From assembly GCA_007844125.1 (NCBI GenBank), contig CM017572.1:35289503-35353502 (forward strand): a stretch of 64,000 bases of DNA, read 5' to 3'. This document shows, piece after piece, positions 55,003 through 64,000 of this stretch. The notes under the pieces are model-generated. The model was not told where the DNA came from. It did not search any database and saw only the letters and a program-made list of their open reading frames with translations. This DNA comes from Sinonovacula constricta (Eukaryota; Mollusca; Bivalvia; Cardiida; Solecurtidae). Position 1 is the stretch's first letter. Each line of letters opens with the position of its first letter. Made by a program: the position numbers and the translations under genes.

Positions 55003-55493
55003 ATGTTAAAGTCATTATCCGACTATTTGGTCCATTTTTTAGCAAATAAGTCATTGGTGTCTGAAAAGGTCCCGAAAAAATGCTGTTCTTTGATGCCAAA
55101 GATCTGTTTAAACAGTCAATGATAAATTACCAATCTTCATTGCAAACAGGTGTTTCCTATCCAAGCCACGCTGCAGAGGAAGCTATTTTTAAACTTAGAA
55201 AACCGAGTGACCACTTACAGGTTGTACAGTCATCCGGGTAATCCGCTCTGACGTCGATATCTATCTTTAGCCCAGACAACTCTCGCGCTTTGTATAGCGT
55301 TGGAAAGACTGAACATTTAGACTATGTTTATCGCGATTAATACAGTCTAACAATAAATTTAGTATTCAAAATCGTTTTCATAACGACTAAAGTATGGGTT
55401 TATGAAAAAAAAAATCCTAAATTTCCCAAAGTGGTGGTTAAATATTGGCATGTGTATTGAATATAGGCAAACTGTCGGTTACCGCCTTTTGAA
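55003..55493 (+). mobile_element. MITE-A, full length
   Basis: TTAAAGTCATTATCCGAC to GCAAACTGTCGGTTACCGCC, about 490 bp; the right terminus is the best preserved of the family. Confidence 0.85.
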
Positions 55494-55627
55494 TATAAAG
55501 AACTATGATGTTTATGTCAAATTTTATATAAACAGAATTATGTTTTGCGACTGGATGTACTTTAACTTACGCCGTGCATAATATTTTATTGGTACGTATC
55601 TTGAAACACATGCTATACAGGTATCCT

Positions 55628-56145
55628 ATAGATAGTTTCTATATAAGTGAAAATACTTCATCTTGGCAGCCATCTTTGATGGCAACTTCAAGGGTTTTTT
55701 AAGGTGAATTGTATAAAAGCGTTAATTTCATTTTCTTGTAATTTCTACATTTGTGGTCCACAAATTAAAAGCTATACATCATTGGAAAGCACTTTAAATC
55801 CATATTTTTAGAATGCAATATTTTTTTAATTGATAAATGCACAAAGAATTAATACACAGAAATAAATAAAATTATCATCTCAAAACAAAATGAACAGTGT
55901 GTCTGTTTTAGTTGTATTTCTTTTACCTTTTAAATATCAAAATATAGTTTTGATATTTAAATACTTCATAAAAGCTGTTAAATTTAAAGTAAATTTTAGT
56001 AAAATAGACTGAAAAATAACAACACAGTGGTGAGTTTAATACAGCACATATTTCCAGATTTCGGTCTACATTAGCTTCTGCCTTCAAAGATGGCTGCCTA
56101 AAACTGTCTTATCAGTGCCTATGACATCACATGGAAACTATCTAT
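55628..56145 (-). mobile_element. MITE-C copy 3 (reverse)
   Basis: Left ATAGATAGTTTCTATATAAG, right ATGACATCACATGGAAACTATC. About 518 bp, the reverse complement of 23624-24147. Confidence 0.85.
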
Positions 56146-56444
56146 TATATTCTTTTACATCCAGAAGAAGCCTGAAAACGTGAATTTCCCAAAGAAAATT
56201 AAAACAAAGCACAGAAGCATATTATATTTTATTTCTGCTCTATAACTACACCCGGAAATCAGCTTTATAATTCATTTACAAACACGGAAATATTTCCTTT
56301 CTTTTATTACCAAGCCTTTCATCTGTTTACTCTATCATTAGCATCTGCCTTCCTTTCAGTTAGTATCATAGCCGGGATTAGGTCCCTTTTTATTTGCAAA
56401 TATGTCATTATTACGAAATGTAATTGCGATGGAGGGACAATGTC
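56146..56444. other. Spacer before the 32-bp satellite
   Basis: Ordinary AT-rich DNA, no gene seen. Confidence 0.4.
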
Positions 56445-59400
56445 ACAAAATGCAGTTGGATGAAAGGGCTTATGTCGCCAAATATAATTGTATAAGAGGG
56501 CTGATGTCCCGAAATATAATTGTATAAGAGGGCTGATGTCTCGAAATATAATTGTATAAAAGGGTTGATGTCCCGAAATATAATTGTATAAGAGGGCTGA
56601 TGTCCCGAAATATAATTGTATAAGAGGGCTGATGTCCCGAAATATAATTGTATAAGAGGGCTGATGTCCCGAAATATAATTGTATAAGAGGGCTGATGTC
56701 ACCACATATGATTATATGGGAGGGCTGATGTCACCACATATGATTATATGGGAGGGCTGATGTCACCAAATATGATTATATGGGAGGACTGATGTCACCA
56801 AATATGATTATATGGGAGGGCTGATGTCACCAAATATGATTATATGGGAGGACTGATGTCACCAAATATGGTTATATGGGAGGGTTGATGTTACCAAATA
56901 TGATTATATGGGAGGGCTGATGTCACCAAATATGATTATATGGGAGGACTGATGTTACCAAATATGATTATATGGGAGGACTGATGTCACCAAATATGAT
57001 TATATGGGAGGGCTGATGTCACCAAATATGACTATATGGGAGGGCTGCTGTCACCAAATATGATTATATGGGAGGGCTGATGTCACCACATATGATTATA
57101 TGGGAGGACTGATGTCACCAAATATGATTATATGGGAGGGCTGCTGTCACCAAATATGATTATATGGGAGGGCTGATGTCACCAAATATGATTATATGGG
57201 AGGGCTGATGTCACCAAATATGACTATATGGGAGGGCTGATGTCACCAAATATGATTATATGGGAGGGCTGATGTCACCAAATATGATTATATGGGAGGG
57301 CTGATGTCACCAAATATGACTATATGGGAGGGCTGATGTCACCAAATATGACTATATGGGAGGGCTGCTGTCACCAAATATGATTATATGGGAGGGCTGA
57401 TGTCACCAAATATGACTATATGGGAGGGCTGATGTCACCAAATATGATTATATGGGAGGGCTGATGTCACCAAATATGATTATATGGGAGGGCTGATGTC
57501 ACCAAATATGATTATATGGGAGGGTAGATGTCACCAAATATGATTATATGGGAGGGCTAATGTCACCACATATGATTGCATGGGAGTGCAGATGATACTA
57601 AATATGATTATATGGGAGGGCTGATGTCACAAAGGGCAGTTGAATGGGAGGGCTGGTGTCACAAAGTACAGTTGTATGGGAGGGCTGGTCTCACAAAGTG
57701 CAGATGAATGGGAGGGCTGGTGTCACAAAGTGCAGTTGTATGATAGGGCTGATCTCACAAAGTGCATTTGAATTGGAGGGCTGGTGTCACAAAGTGCAGT
57801 TAAATGGGAGGGCTGGTGTCACAAAGTACAATTGTATGGGAGGGCTGGTGTCACAAAGTACAGTTGTATGGGAGGGCTGGTGTCACAAAGTAAAGTTGTA
57901 TGGGAGGGCTGGTGTCACAAAGTAAAGTTGTATGGGAGGGCTGGTGTCACAAAGTACAGTTGAATGGGAGGGCTGGTGTCACAAAGTACAGTTGTATAGG
58001 AGGGCTGGTGTCACACAGTGCAGTTGTATGGGAGGGCTGGTGTCACAAAGTTCAGTTGTATGGGAGGGCTGATGTCACAAAGTACAGTTAAATGGGAGGA
58101 CTGGTGTCACAAAGTACAGTTGTATAGGAGGGCTGGTGTCACAAAGTGCAGTTGTATGGGAGGGCTGATATCACAAAGTACAGTTGAATGGGAGGGTTGG
58201 TGTCACAAAGTGCAGTTGTATGGGAGGGCTGGTGTCACAAAGTGCAGTTGTATGGGAGGGCTGATATCACAAAGCACAGTTGAATGGGAGGGCTGGTGTC
58301 ACAAAGTGCAGTTGTATAGGAGGGCTGGTGTCACAGAGTGCAGTTGTATGGGAGGGCTGATATCACAAAGTACAGTTGAATGGGAGGGCTGGTGTCACAA
58401 AGTTCAGTTAAATGGGAGGGCTGGTGTCACAAAGTTCGGTTGAATGGGAGGACTGGTGTCACAAAGTTCAGTTAAATGGGAGGGCTGGTGTCACAAAGTT
58501 CAGTTAAATGGGAGGGCTGATATCACAAAGTACAGTTGAATGGGAGGGCTGGTGTCACAAAGTACAGTTCTATAGGAGGGCTGGTGTCACAAAGTGCAGT
58601 TGTATGGGAGGGCTGGTGTCACAAAGTTCAGTTGTATGGGAGGGCTGATGTCACAAAGTACAGTTAAATGGGAGGACTGGAGTCACAAAGTACAGTTGAA
58701 TGGGAGGGCTGGTGTCACAAAGTACAGTTAAATGGGAGGGCTGATATCACAAAGTACAGTTGAATGGGAGGGCTGGTGTCACAAAGTACAGTTGTATAGG
58801 AGGGCTGGTGTCACAAAGTGCAGTTGTATGGGATGGCTGGTGTCACAAAGTTCAGATGTATGGGAGGGCTGATGTCACAAAGTACAGTTAAATGGGAGGA
58901 CTGGTGTCACAAAGTACAGTTGTATAGGAGGGCTGGTGTCACAAAGTGCAGTTGAATGGGAGGGCTGATATCACAAAGTACAGTTGAATGGGAGGGTTGG
59001 TGTCACAAAGTGCAGTTGTATGGGAGGGCTGGTGTCACAAAGTGCAGTTGTATGGGAGGGCTGATATCACAAAGTACAGTTGAATGGGAGGGCTGGTGTC
59101 ACAAAATGCAGTTGTATAGGAGGGCTGGTGTCACAGAGTGCAGTTGTATGGGAGGGCTGATATCACAAAGTACAGTTGAATGGGAGGGCTGGTGTCACAA
59201 AGTTCAGTTAAATGGGAGGGCTGGTGTCACAAAGTTCAGTTGAATGGGAGGACTGGTGTCACAAAGTTCAGTTAAATGGGAGGGCTGGTGTCACAAAGTT
59301 CAGTTAAATGGGAGGGCTGATATCACAAAGTACAGTTGAATGGGAGGGCTGGTGTCACAAAGTACAGTTCTATAGGAGGGCTGGTGTCACAAAGTGCAGT

Positions 59401-62400
59401 TGTATGGGAGGGCTGGTGTCACAAAGTTCAGTTGTATGGGAGGGCTGATGTCACAAAGTACAGTTAAATGGGAGGACTGGTGTCACAAAGTACAGTTGAA
59501 TGGGAGGGCTGGTGTCACAAAGTACAGTTAAATGGGAGGGCTGATATCACAAAGTACAGTTGAATGGGAGGGCTGGTGTCACAAAGTACAGTTGTATAGG
59601 AGGGCTGGTGTCACAAAGTGCAGTTGTATGGGATGGCTGGTGTCACAAAGTTCAGTTGTATGGGAGGGCTGATGTCACAAAGTACAGTTAAATGGGAGGA
59701 CTGGTGTCACAAAGTGCAGTTAAATGGGAGGACTGGTGTCACAAAGTACAGTTAAATGGGAGGGCTGGTGTCACAAACTGCAGTTGTATGGGAGGGCTGG
59801 TGTCACAAAGTGCAGTTGTATGGGAGGGCTGATATCACAAAGTACAGTTGAATGGGAGGGCTGGTGTCACAAAGTGCAGTTAAATGGGAGGGTTGGTGTC
59901 ACAAAGTGCAGTTAAATGGGAGGGCCGGTGTCACAAAGTGCAGTTGAATGGGAGGGCTGGTGTCACAAAGTACAGTTGAATGGGAGGGCTGGTGTCACAA
60001 AGTGCAGTTAAATGGGAGGGCTGGTGTCACAAAGTGCATTTGAATGTTAGGGCTGGTGTCACAAAGTACAGTTGAATGGGAGGGCTGGTGTCACAAAGTG
60101 CAGTTGTATGGGAGGGCTGGTGTCACAAAGTGCAGTTGTATGAGAGGGCTGGTGTCACAAAGTGCATTTGAATGGGAGGGCTGGTGTCACAAATTACAGT
60201 TGAATGGGAGGACTGGTGTCACAAAGTTCAGTTAAATGGGAGGACTGGTGTCACAGAGTGCAGTTGAATGGGAGGGCTGAAATCACAAAGTACAGTTGAA
60301 TGGGAGGGCTGATATCACAAAGTACAGTTGAATGGGAGGGCTGGTATCACAGAGTGCAGTTGTATGGGCGGGCTGATATCACAAAGTACAGATGAATGGG
60401 AGGGCTGATGTCACAAAGTACAATTAAATGGGAGGGCTGGTGTCACAAAGTGCAGTTGTATGGGAGGACTGATATCACAAAGTACAGTTGAATGGGAGGG
60501 CTGGTGTCACAAAGTACAGTTCTATAGGAGGGCTGGTGTCACAAAGTGCAGTTGTATGGGAGGGCTGGTGTCACAAAGTTCAGTTAAATGGGAGGGCTGA
60601 TATCACAAAGTACAGTTGAATGGGAGGGCTGGTGTCACAAAGTACAGTTCTATAGGAGGGCTGGTGTCACAAAGTGCAGTTGTATGGGAGGGCTGGTGTC
60701 ACAAATTCAGTTGTATGGGAGGGCTGATGTCACAAAGTACAGTGAAATGGGAGGAATGGTGTCACAAAGTACAGTTGAATGGGAGGGCTGGTGTCACAAA
60801 GTACAGTTGAATGGGAGGACTGGTGTCACAAAGTTCAGTTAAATGGGAGGGCTGATATCACAAAGTACAGTTGAATGGGAGGGCTGGTGTCACAAAGTAC
60901 AGTTGTATAGGAGGGCTGGTGTCACAAAGTGCAGTTGTATGGGAGGGCTGGTGTCACAAAGTTCAGTTGTATGGGAGGGCTGATGTCACAAAGTACAGTT
61001 AAATGGGAGGACTGGTGTCACAAAGTGCAGTTAAATGGGAGGACTGGTGTCACAAAGTACAGTTAAATGGGAGGGCTGGTGTCACAAAGTGCAGTTGTAT
61101 GGGAGGGCTGGTGTCACAAAGTGCAGTTGTATGGGAGGGCTGATATCACAAAGTACAGTTCAATGGGAGGGCTGGTGTCACAAAGTGCAGTTAAATGGGA
61201 GGGCTGGTGTCACAAAGTACAGTTCTATAGGAGGGCTGGTGTCACAAAGTGCATTTGAATGGGAGGGCTGGTGTCACAAAGTACAGTTGTATAGGAGGGC
61301 TGGTGTCACACAGTGCAGTTGTATGGGAGGGCTGGTGTCACAAAGTGCAGTTGAATGGGAGGGCTGGTGTCACAAAGTACAGTTGAATGGGAGGGCTGGT
61401 GTCACAAAGTGCAGTTGTATGGGAGGGCTGGTGTCACAAAGTGCAGTTGTATGAGAGGGCTGGTGTCACAAAGTACAGTTGAATGGGAGGGCTGGTGTCA
61501 CAAATTACAGTTGAATGGGAGGACTGGTGTCACAAAGTGCAGTTGAATGGGAGGGCTGAAATCACAAAGTACAGTTGAATGGGAGGGCTGATATCACAAA
61601 GTACAGTTGAATGGGAGGGCTGGTATCACAGAGTGCAGTTGAATGGGAGGGCTGAAATCACAAAGTACAGTTGAATGGGAGGGCTGATATCACAAAGTAC
61701 AGTTGAATGGGAGGGCTGGTATCACAGAGTGCAGTTGTATGGGCGGGCTGATATCACAAAGTACAGATGAATGGGAGGGCTGATGTCACAAAGTACAGTT
61801 GAATGGGAGGGCTGGTGTCACAAAGTGCAGTTGTATGGGAGGACTGATATCACAAAGTACAGTTGAATGGGAGGGCTGGTGTCACAAAGTACAGTTCTAT
61901 AGGAGGGCTGGTGTCACAAAGTGCAGTTGTATGGGAGTGCTGTTGTCACAAAGTTCAGTTGTATGGGAGGGCTGATGTCACAAAGTGCAGTTAAACGGGA
62001 GGGCTGGTGTCACAAAGTGCAGTTGAATGGGAGGGCTGGTGTCACAAAGTGCAGTTAAATGGGAGGGCTGATTTCACAGAGTGCAGTTGAATGTTAGGAC
62101 TGGTGTCACAAAGTGCATTTGAATGGGAGAGCTGATGTCACAGAGTGCATTTGAATGTTAGGACTGGTGTCACAAAGTGCATTTGAATGGGAGGGCTGGT
62201 GTCACAGAGTGCAGTTGAATGTTAGGACTGATGTCACAGAGTGCAGTTGAATGTTAGGACTGGTGTCACAAAGTGCATTTGAATGGGAGGGCTGATGTCA
62301 CAGAGTGCAGTTGTATGAGAGGGCTGGTGTCACAAAGTGCATTTGAATGGGAGGGCTGATGTCACAGAGTGCAGTTGAATGTTAGGACTGGTGTCACAAA

Positions 62401-62675
62401 GTGCATTTGAATGGGAGGGCTGATGTCACAGAGTGCAGTTGTATGAGAGGGCTGGTGTCACAAAGTGCATTTGAATGGGAGGACTGATGTCACAGAGTGC
62501 AGTTGTATGAGAGGGCTGGTGTCACAAAGTGCATTTGAATGGGAGGGCTGATGTCACAGAGTGCAGTTGAATGGGAGGGCTGGTGTGACAAAGTGCAGTT
62601 GTATAGGAGGACTGATGTCACAGAGTGCAGTTGTATGAGAGGGCTGGTGTCACAAAGTGCAGTTGAATGTTAGGA
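56445..62675 (+). repeat. 6.2-kb satellite of 32-bp units, about 195 copies
   Basis: Three domains share the core GGAGGGCTGRTGTCAC. Domain 1 (56445-56700) has AAGAGGGCTGATGTCCCG + AAATATAATTGTAT units. Domain 2 (56700-57610) has ACCAAATATGATTATATGGG units. Domain 3 (57610-62675) has ACAAAGTGCAGTTGTATGGG units. Domain 3 has long higher-order duplications, for example 58150-58720 versus 58965-59530. ORFs are translations of three 32-bp units (96 bp = 32 codons). Confidence 0.95.
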
Positions 62676-63288
<613 letters not shown>

Positions 63289-63289
63289 T

Positions 63290-63450
63290 ATGTAGTATTT
63301 ACTGCGATAAAGTTGAATGGCTCTTGATACATCACACCCCCACACCCACACACACACACACCCCAATACCCCCTCCTCCCCCCCACCCCCACCACCCCCA
63401 CCATCATCCACACTACCACCACTAACAACAAAATTTTCTGGATCCGACCT
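63290..63450 (+). repeat. Dispersed repeat R2 with CA/C-rich middle
   Basis: GTAGTATTTACTGCGATAAAG to TTTTCTGGATCCGACC, as at 18785 and 41185; the C-rich middle is expanded. Confidence 0.6.
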
Positions 63451-64000
63451 TGATGTTGTCAGTCTGTTGTATGTGAATACATTGATAAGTGGACCCCGAA
63501 ACCCGACATGTTGACCTTATAATATGTACAGTCACCCCACCCACCCTGCACACACCGGGAACCGACTGATAACTGGTCTGCTTTTTCTATTTTTGGTAAC
63601 ATACTACCAGATGTAAAGAGAATGTAGCTTTCTACAGATCTCCCCTAACATCTTGTTCACAGAAGCCAGAGCCGAGGCGAAGAACAGACATGCCAGGCTC
63701 CACGCAGTGTGTCAATTATCGACATACAGAACCCCGTACTACACACTCGGGTAGACGCATTGCATCATCACAGCGCGCAGTAATTTATTGATTTAATTAA
63801 TGCGTTAGTTAATTAACACGTAATGTCAGCCAGGCGCGAGATACGATATGTATATTGATAATTTCTGATGATAAATAATTGTTAACACGTGTGCGGCAGA
63901 TTTCCTGCTTTGGAAAACGGATAATTTTTTATTGTGTAATTACAGATGTTTCTGTAGACACAAGCTTGGCAATATAAAGAACGATAGTAAAGAATTTCAC
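63451..64000. other. Window end, no gene seen
   Basis: Ordinary sequence; no exon, SINE or MITE recognised. Confidence 0.4.

Noticed and set aside
57644..61546. Tandem 'GRAGVTK...MGGLVSQS' proteins
   Set aside because: Translations of the 32-bp satellite, which is not a codon multiple; no start, stop or splice logic.

Overview
This is non-coding-rich genomic DNA from a multicellular eukaryote. Short phase-consistent exons with GT-AG introns, tRNA-headed SINEs, many MITEs and very abundant minisatellites fit a mollusc, most likely a bivalve. That assignment is inference; nothing in the window fixes the species. No bacterial-style operon, rRNA, functional tRNA, CRISPR array or prophage is visible.

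The only convincing protein-coding content is a head-to-tail pair of paralogous, secreted C-type lectin genes on the minus strand. Lectin B (upstream, 46829 down to about 40308) and lectin A (downstream, 35458 to 23376) each start with a signal-peptide exon. In each, four exons then encode one C-type lectin domain (CTLD) with EPN and WND motifs, and the intron phases are identical (1, 0, 1, 2). Lectin A can be followed from ATG to stop in six exons (226 residues) and ends in a Ser/Thr/Asn-rich tail with a hydrophobic stretch. The terminal exon of lectin B is unresolved.

Almost everything else is repeats. From the left: a dimeric minisatellite (1-345), a head-to-head 21-bp array (2175-2572), CAT/GAT microsatellites, a 19-20-bp array (7685-8290), and a 5-kb satellite of 17-18-bp units with two G-rich blocks (11520-16842). 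Next come a repeat-poor stretch and a nest of MITEs at 20.5-27.3 kb. Two GC-rich megasatellites (36-bp and 33-bp units, 27897-31356) fill the third intron of lectin A. A 29-bp array (35716-36703) lies just upstream of lectin A, a 57-58-bp array in lectin B was copied from its own splice acceptor, and a 6.2-kb satellite of 32-bp units occupies 56445-62675.

I name the dispersed families locally. SINE-1, -2 and -3 are tRNA-headed. MITE-A is about 490-510 bp with TA duplications. MITE-B and MITE-E are related, with 9-10-bp target-site duplications (TSDs). MITE-C has ATAGATAGTTTCC termini. MITE-D has termini of about 55 bp and 9-bp TSDs. MITE-F has GGGGCGTGCC termini. Several insertions sit within tens of bases of lectin splice sites or just past the lectin 3' ends, so the most interesting biology is how repeats have shaped these two immune-type lectin genes.
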